Shown here one piece after another: positions 1-10,987 of a stretch of 64,000 nucleotides of DNA (positions are counted from its first letter, which is position 1; every line of letters begins with the position of its first letter). The notes under the pieces are model-generated. The model had not been told where the DNA came from and did not search any database. It saw only the letters and a program-made list of their open reading frames with translations. Both the position numbers and the translations under genes were made by a program. The DNA is taken from assembly GCA_965153455.1 (NCBI GenBank), contig OZ234498.1, positions 682,001 through 746,000 on the forward strand, in the 5' to 3' direction. This DNA is from Sphagnum compactum. Its lineage: Eukaryota > Bryophyta > Sphagnopsida > Sphagnales.

Positions 1-784
1 TTTGAAGAAGGGAAAGCATGGGAGCATGATGGAAAGGCAGTCAAGTTTCTTGAGGTGGGGGTTTCCTTCATTGCAATGAAGATAGATTAAAGTAGAAAAC
101 ATGAAAAAATGGTAGAGATGAAAGAATAGGAATGTAAAAATTAATTTGTGAAAATTAATTTGAGCAAGAAGGAAAGTAGGAAGAAAAAATTGCACCATAT
201 GTAGATTTCTAACAAATATTATAATTACAAAGCCATGCAACTACCGGTTATTTCATTCACTTCAAATAACCCCATAGTAGCATGCCTAAGGATCCAAATT
301 GCATCTATATAATTTATGAGTAAAGAAAATGTGTCCACACCACCTTTGGACATAAAAAAAAATTAACTTGCATAAATAATAGTTGTAGATGCAAGATTTG
401 ATAGCACATGCAAGTTCATGGTCTTCAAATGGCCGTTGAAAGAAACACATGTTCCATATAAATGAATGGAAAGAAAACATTATGAGGTTGAAGAAAAACA
501 TCATTTTAACGATCGATCCATGCAACTAAACTTTAATCACAAACAACATATATATGATTAAAATCTAACTAGTTACATGTGACCATAGTCACAAACATGG
601 ATTTTGAATGACAAAAAAAATGAACAAAATATAGTTTCATTCTTTGATTGATTGGAAAGGTATTGTCATTTGTGATTACCATCCAACTTATTTTGGTGAA
701 CAACAAAAATGAATGATTTGTTATCATAGGTCAACAATTTTTGATATTTTCAATTTTTTTATGAAATCATGAAATGTAAATAAT

Positions 785-985
785 CCATTCTATATGGACT
801 TAGTTCATGACACATGGGATAATAAAAATTCACCACTTGGCATATTAGTTGAATTTTGTAAAATTAATTAAAAATACAAAACTAAATTCGCATCATCCAT
901 TCTAAATGGTTTTAGATCAGGACATGTGGGATAATTAAAAAAATTGTCACATGGAATATTAAATTTAATTTTCACCAAAATATAT
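785..985. repeat. Diverged tandem duplication, ~112 bp unit
   Basis: Two neighbouring segments begin with CCATTCT at 785 and 897. Each then carries a TATGGACTTAG or AATGGTTTTAG motif, a CATG(G/T)GGATAAT motif, a block ending in ATATTA, and an AT-rich tail. The copies are clearly related but diverged. No function is evident. Confidence 0.55.
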
Positions 986-1257
986 ATTTTAAATAAATAT
1001 TTAATTAAATAAATAGGCTAAGTAGGTAGTTGGTAGATTTTTTTTTGTTTAGCTTTTAAAGTTAACCACTTTGATTGAATCATCCCAACTGACAAATTTT
1101 TTTTGTTTTTTTACTATTTCTAGTGCACACATACTTACATAATTTACAACATTGAAAGGAAGACCAAAAATATGGGATATATTTTATAATCATAACCTAT
1201 TCACAAATGAATCAATCAAATTGACCCAAAATCAAATAAAATCTTAATTACATGCCT

Positions 1258-1360
1258 ATTCACTTACCTAGGTAGGTATGTACCTACTTATTTAGTTATG
1301 TAACTAGCATAGGTACACACCTTTTTATTTAACCTACCTACCTACCTATCTTAAATATAA
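1258..1360. repeat. GTAGGTA/CCTACCTA-rich patch
   Basis: Several TAGGTAGGTA and ACCTACCTAC strings are mixed with GTAACTAGCATAGG. The same vocabulary recurs at 36.16-36.36 kb and 58.26-58.62 kb, so this may be a relic of one dispersed repeat family. The link of this copy to the other two is weaker, because it rests on simple-sequence-like motifs. Confidence 0.45.
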
Positions 1361-4300
1361 TTTTAATACACACATGTATATTTCTAGTGGTATGAATAAT
1401 TTTGATTATTATTGCAACTAATGGGACATATATAAAGGCCTATTTGTGGATGAAAATAGTCTTAAAAATCATGAACCCATAAGATCAAAAACCAATAATC
1501 ATAATGTAATCATAACATAGTTAGAAAAATGACCAAAAATTTTCAAATTCAAATAAATAGTTGTAAAAATGACCAAAGTTAGTTATAAATGACATTTAGT
1601 TACATGTAATTACAAATATAATAGTTACATTTTGATAGATTTCTTTTAATGGGTATAGTCACATTAAAAAATGATGCCATGTGGCACTCTGAAAATTTAA
1701 ATTGCATTTTGAACCTTCAAGCCTACCTCCATTTACAAGAGGCACAAATGTAACCAATGGTTAGTTTTTCATGTTTTTATTGCAATGTTGCAAGTTTTTA
1801 TTATGTTTACATGACAATGTTTTTTGGAAACATGTGGAACAATTAAAATTTTAAAATAAAAATAAAAAATCAATTTAACATTTTAAAACCATTACAACCA
1901 ATGCACATAATTTTAAAATTAGAATTTTTTTTTAATGATTTGAAATGCATTTAAAATGACATAATCCATGTTTTTGCATATTAATATAGTGTCACATTCT
2001 TTTGTCATTTATGTTAGTTATGATAAAAATCATGGATTTTTAATCCATCCGCTTTTAGAACTAAACATAATATGCAATACATCTCGGTAATCAAACCCAT
2101 TGTTTTTAAAGTAATCACTTAAGTGACCATGTTTGGCTCATGTTAGTGCATTTTCATCCAAGGGGGGGGGGCGTTGGTAGAATATTAACGTGCATAACCA
2201 AATGTTCTCATATCTGAAAAGAACCATGTAACATTTGTAAATATGAAACATGAAGTCTTCAAGAAATATTTCCTACATTTCATCACCATTTCTATAAGGT
2301 TTGTTGATGCCAAAAATGTGGTAATTATATTCAATCAACCCAACCTGTTACTTCCATTACTATTTTGTTTTAAAAACCTTATCCATGCAACCATTTCCAT
2401 TAGTTGTAATTTCCTTTTAGAAAGTAAATCTTAATGTGCACAATCAACATGCATTTTTGTAAGAGTAATTGTCATTTTAAAAATCATAAATTTGATGAAC
2501 TCCTTATTGAGGATGAAACTTTGTAAAACAAATTATCACTTGTTCATTAATTGTTCATTTTAACCTACAAATGATAGATCTCAAAATTTGTGGATTCACA
2601 AGATTCGTAAGCTAGCTATCATTGATAGCAAAGAATTAGCCCTAACAAATTTGAACCCCAATTTTGTGGTTCCAAAATGCAATTTGAGCTAGTTGTAAAT
2701 TACACGTATCATTCTTTGATAAGTTGTCACCATGTTGCATATGTACACTTTCAATCTGTAACAAGTTGCTAATTTAGTTTGTTCTCGCATCACAATGCAC
2801 ATGCTTCTTCATATTCAACTTCAACCACACTTTTCTTCATCCATTGTAAATTGACATCAATAGGCAAGCCCTAATTGCAAGGACATAATCACAAACATAG
2901 TAAACAACAAAACCATAAAAACATGCGATAAAACATAAAAAGGCCTAATTAAAAAATAATAATCTAATGGAAGCTATTGCAAGAATGCAAAAATCATATT
3001 TGATGATTGAAAATTAAACAAGTGGAGGTTGGTGCAAAAATTCAATTTAGATTGTGACATTTGTTGTTGGTTGTAGGTCTAAAACATTCCAACAATGCGA
3101 CATAATCTTTCCCAAGTGTCACTTACATTAAATAATGGGCATTAACTTGAAACTTGATTTTTTTGTTTTGTTTAGTGGATCCTTTCTTTCATTGTATGCC
3201 CATGTAAGGTTCATCAATTTTTTAGTATAAGTTAATGTTTGATGATGAAGGCATTATTAGAAGGAGGACCTACATAAGGTGATAGTTGAGCATTAACTTG
3301 ATTCTCATAATGCCTTTGTTCAAATGTGGTACATTATATAAACATGTTACAATATTTCCTATCTTTTTTTTTCTATGACCAAAAACTGGAAGAATGTCCC
3401 ATTGCAAAAACAAAAAACCTAGTAAAAAAATTGGTAGATCCCATCATGGAAAAAATATGTATTTCAAAATTAAAATAACCTCTCCCTTAGGTGATGGGGA
3501 ATTATCATTTAGAACATCAACTCCAAATATATTTAAAAAAATTGTGTAGGTCTATAGGTAACTCAAGCTTTCATTCCACTTGGTGATAATCCACCAATTA
3601 AAATTTTCCTAATGATGATGATGATGCATTAAACATTGAACTATTTCTTTGTTTTGTTCAATTAACCTTGCATTTTGGGTGTTGTTTCCAAAAGGTTACA
3701 TTAAGGTGTGGAGTGATAAATTCTACATTTCCTTGAACACATTACGTGACATAATCTTTTGATGATGATCATACATGCAAAGTAATGAACCAAATGTGTA
3801 TGTTCAACGTAAGTTATTTGTAGATGGTTTAATATGTCACCTCAAATTTGAATTTGTCATGGAATGGTCACAAACTTGCCCATTATGTTAGGTGCATTCT
3901 TTAGCTTGCTTTAATAGGCTCACCTAAGATAATGAACATTACAAGTTCTTAATTGTTCCATCCAATGTAACACTTAGAAAAAATTTCTTATATATTTGGA
4001 GGGCACTTAATATCTATGAAGATCCCTTTTAGAAAAGAAGAAAGACTTTACACCTATTCCTTAAGAGTGAAAAAAATCATACCTCTACTTATGGTTAGTT
4101 CAGATTTAGGGATAACAATGATGGTACATTATCATTTTGCAAATTGCAATCATAGTTCACACATGGAACATTTTTTTGATAAGTACAATTAAAATGTCTT
4201 ACTAGTGTGGCATGTTATCAATACGTTACAAATAATGGATAATGTGAAATGGCAAACTATCAATTGCACAAATAATTTTTTTGTCAATATGTACAATTTT

Positions 4301-5442
4301 GGCGTTTATCACTTGTGATAGTTTATCAATCTTGATTATAATGTGTTCAAATTTACTAATCTATAGTGACAAAATGTGCAAAGATAGATGAAATGTCATA
4401 AATTTGACTTTATCAAAATTTTAAACCATCACATAAGGACTAGCTAACATACCTTGTTTTGGGATTTAATGATAAAAAAAAGGTAGACACAAATTTTTGA
4501 GATAATTCAACAAAAAAGTAATTATGTGATTGAATTGTTATAAGGAAAGAAGGTAGTGAATGCACCTTTGCATGTGAAAGACATTCATGTTTAATGGGGA
4601 TTATCTTTACATTGCACCACAAATGGCAATTTTCTCACACCTCAAATTCTAATGTTGCAAGATCTTTTGGTAAACAATTATAGGCTTCTAAAAAGAATGC
4701 AAGTTAGGGACAAGTACCAACAAATGGAATGAAGTCAAATATTAGTTATAAACCTTGACAATTATTTTGAATTTTTCCAAGGCCATCCAAAGACCATGAT
4801 CCCATATTTTTCATTTGCAATAACATTTGCAAATAAACCAACAACCCCATTAGCACTTGTGACAACACAAATGTTAAAGAAAAGAAAAAAAAAAAAAAAA
4901 CCCCCAGTAATCGAAGCTTTGAACAAAAACAATTGAATGTTTGTTGATACAATGGAACAAATTAATGTTATGCAACTTGAAATTAAGAAGTGCCATAATA
5001 AAATTTGGGAGCATAGAACTAAAGATCAATCATGGTATATATGAAATCCAAACACCAAAATATTCATCACATAACAAAAACATGATGAATGCATTGGCCA
5101 ATTTGAGCATCACAGTGTTTCAAGTTGATATTTAAAATAAAGATGAACTGCCTCCACAAGTAAACATATTCTTAAATCCATGAAAGATGAGAATATGCAA
5201 GTCAACTTTATTGTTAGTGATGATGATTAAACCAATTGAATAGATGAAGGAAAATAAAGTATGTCATCTTTTAATTTCAAACTTCAATTCTCCATATTCA
5301 TACAATCTGCAAAACATAAAGCCATGAAATTCATCTCCAAATCCATGGCCTATGAGTTCCAAGATACTACTCTAATTTTGTTTGTTGTGTGTGACCAATA
5401 ATTTCATTAACATGTAAAGGAATATGTTCACCATCAATGTCA

Positions 5443-5952
5443 TTACTTATTTAAATGTATTTCTATTTGTTCATCCCTCTTTACAACTTGAATTAGCTAA
5501 TTCTTTATTTCCAATTGAATCATCAAGGATTCAACATCCTCATTTCTCCCATTGAGGATCAAGTTATGTAACATGCAATAATAGACAACAACATCAAGTA
5601 AAAAATGATATTCATGTTGGTCTTTTGTAATAATTCCTTAAGCATCTTCTTTAGAATTTTGAAATAATTCTCAATTACATTTTTGTCATGAAACAATTTT
5701 CCCAATTGAGAATAATGTGGCATACCCATACTTGCTTCCCTATTTGATTGTGCGGCATCATCACCCATGGCAACATGGAATAACCTTTATGGCCTAGAAT
5801 GCAAGGCCTTATACTTTAGGTATTTGTGGTCAACAACATTTTTGTGATTCTATGGTACAATAAAGTTATTGTAAGGACTCATGCACCGTTGACAAATCCC
5901 AATATAAATATTTTGAAACTTCTTCTGATGGTTCACAACAATTCACAATAAT
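5443..5952 (-). pseudogene. Harbinger-like (DDE_Tnp_4) transposase remnant
   Basis: On the minus strand the decayed frame reads VNHQKKFQNIYIGICQ near 5900, then MGDDAAQSNREASMG near 5768-5724, then KNVIENYFKILKK and YYCMLHNLILNGRNEDVES, ending at a stop near 5443. The order, including the NYF-x-ILKK and CMLHN blocks, matches the C-terminal half of PIF/Harbinger-type DDE transposases as I remember them. Stops and a frame change interrupt it, so it is dead. The Ty3/gypsy element is inserted at its upstream edge (target duplication at 5948-5952 and 11218-11222), so any N-terminal half should lie beyond 11222. I could not recognise it there. The family call is by motif only. Confidence 0.6.
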
Positions 5953-6150
5953 TGTTATGGACCGACTACAAACAAGTGGAGAATTACAAGACAAGACAAG
6001 ATTCATTGACCCATCAATTGGTGTTGATCTGCTAAAGGGTTGTTCCCCAGACTATCTCCTTTTATAACCCTGAGCCATACTAGTCCCAAAATATCCTAGG
6101 CCATGATATTGCCAAAAGTATCCCAAAATATCTTAGGACATGACATTGCC
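5953..6150 (-). repeat. 3' LTR, truncated at its inner end
   Basis: This copy matches 10988-11217 from TGTTATGGACCG onward with four mismatches. Relative to the other LTR it lacks about 33 bp at the end facing the coding region, so the inner terminal TG...CA dinucleotide is missing. The break falls within a 37-bp subrepeat. Confidence 0.9.
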
Positions 6151-6190
6151 AAGTTGGATTACAAGCGCCTCGGACCTTTCAAAATCATCT
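6147..6190 (+). other. Inverted fragment of the integrase GPY/F module
   Basis: Read on plus, 6151-6189 encodes KLDYKRLGPFKII, the conserved LDY-x-x-LGPF block that in many Ty3/gypsy chromovirus polyproteins follows the KVWLLR motif of integrase. Here KVWLLRK is on minus, ending near 6193, and the LGPF block is on plus directly beside it. The block is therefore inverted and abuts the truncated LTR. The minus frame runs through it antisense as MILKGPRRL and stops. Confidence 0.8.
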
Positions 6191-6836
6191 TTCTGAGAAG
6201 CCAGACCTTGTCTCCAACCTTGAAGTTTGGATGGTCCTTGCGTCGGCGGTCTGCTTGCTTCTTTTGCCACTCCTGTGTTAGCTTGAGTTCTGCCATAAGG
6301 TTCTGTTGAACCTGTCCAAGCCTCGTGGCCCTTTCTTCAGCCGAGGGGTTTACGGAGTCTCCAGGAATTTCAAGGCTGAACCTGGGATGAAAACCGTAAT
6401 TGGCAAAGAATGGACTGACCCCGGTCGATGCATGTGTTGTGTTATTATAAGCAAACCCTGCTTGAGATAGTAGGTCCAGCCAGTCGTCCTGTTGGTAGTT
6501 CATAGTGCAGCGAAGGTATTGCTCGAGTGTCTGGTTTGTCCGTTCGGTTTGTCCATCTGTCTCAGGGTGGAAAGCTGAAGATAGCCGAATGTCAACTCCA
6601 AGAAGCTCGAATAGACGATGCCAGAACTTGGATGCAAACTGAGGACCTCTGTCGGACACAATTTCCTCGGGGAGTCCATGCAGTCGGACGATCCCGTCCA
6701 GAATTAACTGAGCTGTCTCTTCTGCCGTGATTGACTTGGAACAAGGGGTGAAATGGGCCATTTTGGTGAGTCGATCGACCACAACCAGTATTGAATTCTT
6801 GGTTCTGACAGTAGGGAGGTCCGTGATGAAGTCCAT
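6159..6836 (-). CDS. Retrotransposon integrase core
   Basis: This open stretch of 225 residues holds the DDE integrase core. Catalytic residues are D2 (MDFITD), D62 (SDRGPQF) and E98 (DGQTERTNQTLE), with the canonical 35-residue spacing between D62 and E98. It ends FKVGDKVWLLRK and then runs into the inverted GPY/F fragment and a stop, so the integrase C-terminal module is missing. It is in the same frame as the RT-RNase H segment upstream and is separated from it by one TAG at 6876-6878. The first ATG shown is therefore probably an internal methionine of a polyprotein. The catalytic residues look intact, but the protein as encoded is incomplete. Confidence 0.9.
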   Translation of the reverse strand: MDFITDLPTVRTKNSILVVVDRLTKMAHFTPCSKSITAEETAQLILDGIVRLHGLPEEIVSDRGPQFASKFWHRLFELLGVDIRLSSAFHPETDGQTERTNQTLEQYLRCTMNYQQDDWLDLLSQAGFAYNNTTHASTGVSPFFANYGFHPRFSLEIPGDSVNPSAEERATRLGQVQQNLMAELKLTQEWQKKQADRRRKDHPNFKVGDKVWLLRKMILKGPRRL

Positions 6837-6875
6837 TGCAATAGATCCCCAAGGTCGGCTAGGAATCGGCAGAGG

Positions 6876-9086
6876 CTATAGGAGTCCAAACGGGCGATGC
6901 CTGGGAGCCTTGGATCGAGCACATGTATCACAAGACTTGACATACTCCCGTAGCATCTTGTTCATTTTGGGCCACCAGTAAGTCCTTGACACTAGTTCGT
7001 GAGTTCGTGCCATTCTAAAGTGACCTGCCAGGGTGTTGTCGTGGCATTCCCTCAGGATTTTTAGGCGTATAGGTCCTTCGGGTACATAAATTAGGTTATT
7101 TCGAAGGAGAAGTCCGTCTTGCTGCTCAAATTGATCCAAGTCATCACGATTTGGGTTCCTTGGTCGTTCCTGGAGTTCCTTCTTGATGTTGGTAGCCCAG
7201 GTGTCTTCCTCAGTTGCCATCTTGATGTCCCTGACAAGGTATGAATCTGGGAGGGTGCTGATTGTTGCTGCAACTCGAAATTGCTCGGGGTTGAGTAAAG
7301 TTTGGTTCTGCTGGCCGTAAGCCTCATCCCCCGCTCGAAGTTCATATTCTGAACGACGAGATAGCGCGTCAGCTTTCCCTTGCTGGGTGCCGGGTTGATA
7401 CTGAATCTCAAAGTCGAAATCAGCTAGGAAGATAGACCAGCGTGCCTGGCGACGATTTAAGGTCCGAGTAGTTGTGAAATAAAGGAGATTCTTGTGATCT
7501 GTCAGAACTTGGACTCGATGTTGAGCTCCGGCAAGATATGGTCTCCACTGCTCGAATGCCGTGATGATTGCCAGAAGTTCCTTATCGTAGACCTGGTAGT
7601 TGATTTCGGCACTGGTTAACTTCCGTGAATAAAAAGCAACTGGATGCAACAACCCATCTATTCCAAATTGAGATAGAATAGCTCCCAAGGCAAAATCTGA
7701 AGCGTCCGTTTCCACAATGAATGGCTTGGCAGGATCGGGATGTATCAGGATGGGTGCAGAGGTGAATGCCATCTTGAGAGTATCAAAAGTAGCCTGGGCC
7801 GTTGGATTCCACGAGAAGGGCTTGTCTTTGCAAGTCAGGGTTATTAACGGTGTTGTGATCTTGGAGTAGCCTTTGATAAACCGACGATAGAAGTTGGCAA
7901 ACCCTAGGAAGCGTTGAACGTCCTTGACCGAGGATGGAGTAGCCCAACACTGGATGGTCTCGACCTTTGACTTGTCCATGAAAATGCCATCTGGAGAGAT
8001 CACGTAGCCGAGGAACGCCACTGAAGATTTGTCGAATTCACATTTTTCCAACTTGGCGTATAAGCCATGCTCCCGCAGCGTCGCAAACACCAATCGTACA
8101 TGTTTGTCGTGGGTTTCCTGGTCCTTGGAAAAGATTAAAATGTCATCCAAATAGACCACGACAAATTCGTCCATGTAATCCTGGAAGATATCATTCATCA
8201 GATGCTGAAAGACTGCGGGTGCATTGGTGAGGCCGAAGGGCATGACCGTGTATTCGAAGTGGCCATAGCGTGTGCGGAAAGCTGTCTTCCATTCATCACC
8301 AGGGCGAATCCTGAGTAAGTTGTAGGCTCCACGGAGGTCAAGCTTGGTGAAGATCTTCCCGGTACGTAGTCGATATAGGAGAACTGAAATCAAGGGCAAA
8401 GGATATCGATTCTTTTTGGTTATCTTGTTGAGTCCACGATAATCCACACAGAGTCGAAGGGAGCCATCCTTCTTCTTGACAAACAAAATTGGGGCGCCGG
8501 CTGGAGACTTGGAATGCTGAATGAACCCCTTGGCAAGATTTTCAGTAAGGTAATCACGCAGGGCTTGGAGTTCTGGTTCCGATAGGCCATAGATAGGACC
8601 AAAGGGTGGTGAGTGTCCTTCTTCTAGATCAATCGGGCAGTCATATGGACTATGGGCGGGGAGCTGATCAGCATTAATCTTTTCAAAAACATCAACAAAG
8701 TCCTTGTACTTCTTAGGAAGTTTGACAGGTGTTGGTTCTGATTGGGGGTTTGTGGTGTTGGCTGGGTTGACATGGATGGCGAAGACTTGAAGATTCTTAG
8801 TAGCCCGATAGAAAGGGACAGCTCTATCAACGAAGATTTGGACAGGGTTGATTTTCTGGGCAGGATTCTTGACAAGATTCTTGACAGGACAAGGTTTCGT
8901 TCTGACCAACCGGGGGTTCTTGACTGCAGGATTTGACATAACAGACTTGATAAAACTGGAATTGGTTCCGACCCTCTTTGGGTTCTCGACCACAGGGTTC
9001 TTGGTAGGACTGGACAAAGTGTTTTTCTGAGCGTGGGGTTCTTGAGAGGTGCATCGTTGTGCGCTGAAGGTGAGGGTTCTAGATCG
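6876..9086 (-). CDS. Retrotransposon reverse transcriptase, RNase H and integrase zinc domain
   Basis: Counting residues from a TTG codon at 9017, the segment holds the RT entry motif LRLCVDYRGLNKIT (187-200), MPFGLTNAP (259-267) and the catalytic YLDD (289-292, about 8153-8142). RNase H follows with D437, E480, D507 and D550, in ETDAS, YDKELLAI, TDHKNL and KADALSR. The integrase zinc finger comes last: H659, H666, C696, C699. The frame stays open upstream to the TGA at 9087-9089, which separates it from protease in the same frame, and ends at TAG 6876-6878 just after HRPFGLL. Both stops fall where the family normally reads through, so the segment is the central part of one polyprotein and not a separate gene. 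Confidence in the domains is high; expression as drawn is unlikely. Confidence 0.93.
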   Translation of the reverse strand, partial: RSRTLTFSAQRCTSQEPHAQKNTLSSPTKNPVVENPKRVGTNSSFIKSVMSNPAVKNPRLVRTKPCPVKNLVKNPAQKINPVQIFVDRAVPFYRATKNLQVFAIHVNPANTTNPQSEPTPVKLPKKYKDFVDVFEKINADQLPAHSPYDCPIDLEEGHSPPFGPIYGLSEPELQALRDYLTENLAKGFIQHSKSPAGAPILFVKKKDGSLRLCVDYRGLNKITKKNRYPLPLISVLLYRLRTGKIFTKLDLRGAYNLLRIRPGDEWKTAFRTRYGHFEYTVMPFGLTNAPAVFQHLMNDIFQDYMDEFVVVYLDDILIFSKDQETHDKHVRLVFATLREHGLYAKLEKCEFDKSSVAFLGYVISPDGIFMDKSKVETIQCWATPSSVKDVQRFLGFANFYRRFIKGYSKITTPLITLTCKDKPFSWNPTAQATFDTLKMAFTSAPILIHPDPAKPFIVETDASDFALGAILSQFGIDGLLHPVAFYSRKLTSAEINYQVYDKELLAIITAFEQWRPYLAGAQHRVQVLTDHKNLLYFTTTRTLNRRQARWSIFLADFDFEIQYQPGTQQGKADALSRRSEYELRAGDEAYGQQNQTLLNPEQFRVAATISTLPDSYLVRDIKMATEEDTWATNIKKELQERPRNPNRDDLDQFEQQDGLLLRNNLIYVPEGPIRLKILRECHDNTLAGHFRMARTHELVSRTYWWPKMNKMLREYVKSCDTCARSKAPRHRPFGLL

Positions 9087-9407
9087 TCAATCAATGATAG
9101 GGTTGTGTGCTTCTAGCCAAGACAGACCAAGGATGATGGGATGGTGAGGGGTGGAAATGATGTTGAGAACAATCTTCTTCGTGTGCTTGCCGATACAGAG
9201 TTCTAGAGGGGTTGTCTCGTGTGTGATTGCACCAGAAGCAATGGTTCTCCCATCAATAACCTCCACCGGAACAGGGGTTGACTTCTTGACCACAGGGATG
9301 TTGTGTTGGACGACAAATGTTTGGTCGATGAAAGAAGAGGTGGCGCCGGAGTCCACCAAAGCTGACACTTGTGGTATGTCTTCTGGAATACGAATGATGT
9401 CCACATA
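9087..9407 (-). CDS. Retrotransposon aspartic protease
   Basis: The segment contains VDSGATSSFID with the catalytic Asp of the DSGAT motif, followed about 70 residues later by HPIILGLSWLEAHNP, the usual ILG-x-x-WL-x-x-xNP end of Ty3/gypsy proteases. It ends at TGA 9087-9089. The next codons stay open in the same frame into RT, and the family normally has Trp there, so TGG to TGA is likely. A TAG sits just upstream at 9408-9410 and gag is in another frame, so protease would need a frameshift to be made from gag. Confidence 0.85.
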   Translation of the reverse strand, partial: YVDIIRIPEDIPQVSALVDSGATSSFIDQTFVVQHNIPVVKKSTPVPVEVIDGRTIASGAITHETTPLELCIGKHTKKIVLNIISTPHHPIILGLSWLEAHNPIID

Positions 9408-9490
9408 CTAAGTGAAACTGGGACTAGGACCAACAGCGGAACAGGAGCCTTTGCAAAGGTGGTGTTGGGTGAGATCCAGTCGCACGGCTC

Positions 9491-10465
9491 CTACTGTGAC
9501 TGGATGTTCTTGTTTTCCAACTCCTGGGGAGTTTCCACAGCTTGTACCTGAAATTTGACAAGCTTTTGAGGGCATTGACGAGCTATATGCCCTAGGTTGC
9601 CACAGTAAAGACATAGATTGTTTTTCCTTCGGCGAAGTTTCTCGGCTTCTGTCAAAGATTTAAACTTAGCTGTGTCGATCTGCATCGGAGCAGGTCCAAA
9701 TAAGGCAGGTCGGGCAACTGGTGTTGTTTGGGGAACTAAGGGGAGCGTAGTAGGCCGACTGTTCCAAAGCTGGGCGTTGGAGGTGACTTTCTTTTCCTGG
9801 CGACGTTCGAACAGACGATTATCGCACCGAATTGCCTGGGTGATGGCTTCACTGAAGGAAGAAGGGTCTGCGAGTGTCAACAAAAGATTTTGAACATCAT
9901 CACGAAGCCCACAGCGAAACTGATCAATCAAGGCAGCTTCTCCCCAATTGACGTCACAGGCAAGCTGCCTGAATTCTGAGGCGTAGACGATGGCCGAACG
10001 TGTCCCTTGCTGGAGGCGACGCAGCTTGTTGGCTGAAGTCCTGGCCTTATCACTGTCCCCAAATACTGCTTCAAATTCCGCCATAAAGGCGTTGAAATCT
10101 TGTAGAAGAGGGGATGATGTTTCCAGGATGGGAGTAAACCATGCTGCAGCTGTCCCAGTGAGTAGGGTTCCAACGAATCCTACACGAGTGGTGTCATTAA
10201 AACAACAACGGGGGTGTAGTTGCATGATCAGGCGTACCTAGCTGACAAAGCCTTGAAATTTGAGGCGCGTTCCATCAAACTTTTTTGGCAGACTGATTTT
10301 GGGCTCTTGGGCGGCCATTGCAAGAGCAGGAAGTACTGGGGCAGGAGGTGGTGGCTGATTCTGTAGGCGGGTCACCGAGTCTCTAAGCACGGCATTTTCT
10401 TGTTGAAGGTGCTGAAGGGCGGCGAGGATTTGAGTGAGATCGATGTTGGATTCTGAGTTGTCCAT
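9491..10465 (-). pseudogene. Retrotransposon gag with an internal stop
   Basis: Gag begins at ATG 10465-10463 (MDNSESNIDLTQIL), with a short heptad-like segment (LQHLQQENAVLRDSVTRL) and then prolines. It continues into the capsid-like part (GFVGTLLTGTAAAWFTPIL) and a CCHC zinc knuckle, CLYCGNLGHIARQC, near the C-terminus. A TAG at 10238-10240 lies in the middle of the frame, between GFVS and VRLIMQLHP. The codons on both sides are in the same frame, so a single CAG to TAG change is the simplest explanation. It ends at TAG 9491-9493, which may be the natural gag stop. Protease lies one frame away. Confidence 0.88.
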
Positions 10466-10504
10466 GGTGGTAGTTCTCACACTTTTGCGCTTTCAATCTT
10501 CAAA

Positions 10505-10855
10505 CTTGAAACTTCAGATGCTTGGATCTCTCTCAATACAAGTCCAAATGACATGAAATTTCTCTCACACATATATTCTTATATGATCTATAAGATCACA
10601 AAGTTACAGACCCAAAAAAGCTTACACAAAGGAGATATGACCAAAAAACCAGATCTGCACTTGAAACTTCAGATGCTTGAATCTCTCTCAATACAAGTCC
10701 AAATGACATGAAATTTCTCTCACACATATATTCCTATATGATCTATAAGATCACAAAGTTACAGACCCAAAAAAGCTTACACAAAGGAGATATGACCAAA
10801 AAACCAGATCTGCACTTGAAACTTCACATGCTTGGATCTCTCTCAAAACATATCC
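10505..10855. repeat. 155-bp tandem repeat in the retrotransposon leader
   Basis: Two nearly identical 155-bp units start at 10505 and 10660, each opening with CTTGAAACTTCAGATGCTTG. A partial third unit starts at 10815. They lie between the 5' LTR and gag, in the untranslated leader where packaging and primer functions normally reside. Only a few single-base differences separate units 1 and 2, so the duplication is young. Confidence 0.93.
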
Positions 10856-10987
10856 TTTTCTTTTGAAACTTTGAGAGTAGAAGCGTCCTATAGTCTTCTA
10901 TAACCTTTCCAAGTTTCACTCCAATATACCTCTAGCTACTTACTGAAACAACAAAACAAACAAACAAGAAGAAGGAGTAGATCAAAC

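Larger units (their letters stand above)
1..5442. other. AT-rich intergenic DNA, no gene found
   Basis: This stretch is very AT-rich, and its open frames are short with no recognisable motif. It contains a diverged direct repeat near 785-985 (spacing about 112 bp, sharing a CCATTCT...ACAYGNGGATAA pattern), a GTAGGTA/CCTACCTA-rich patch around 1260-1360, and a G10 run near 2161. It is most likely old, decayed repeat DNA. I see no RNA gene and no promoter that I could defend. Confidence 0.7.
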
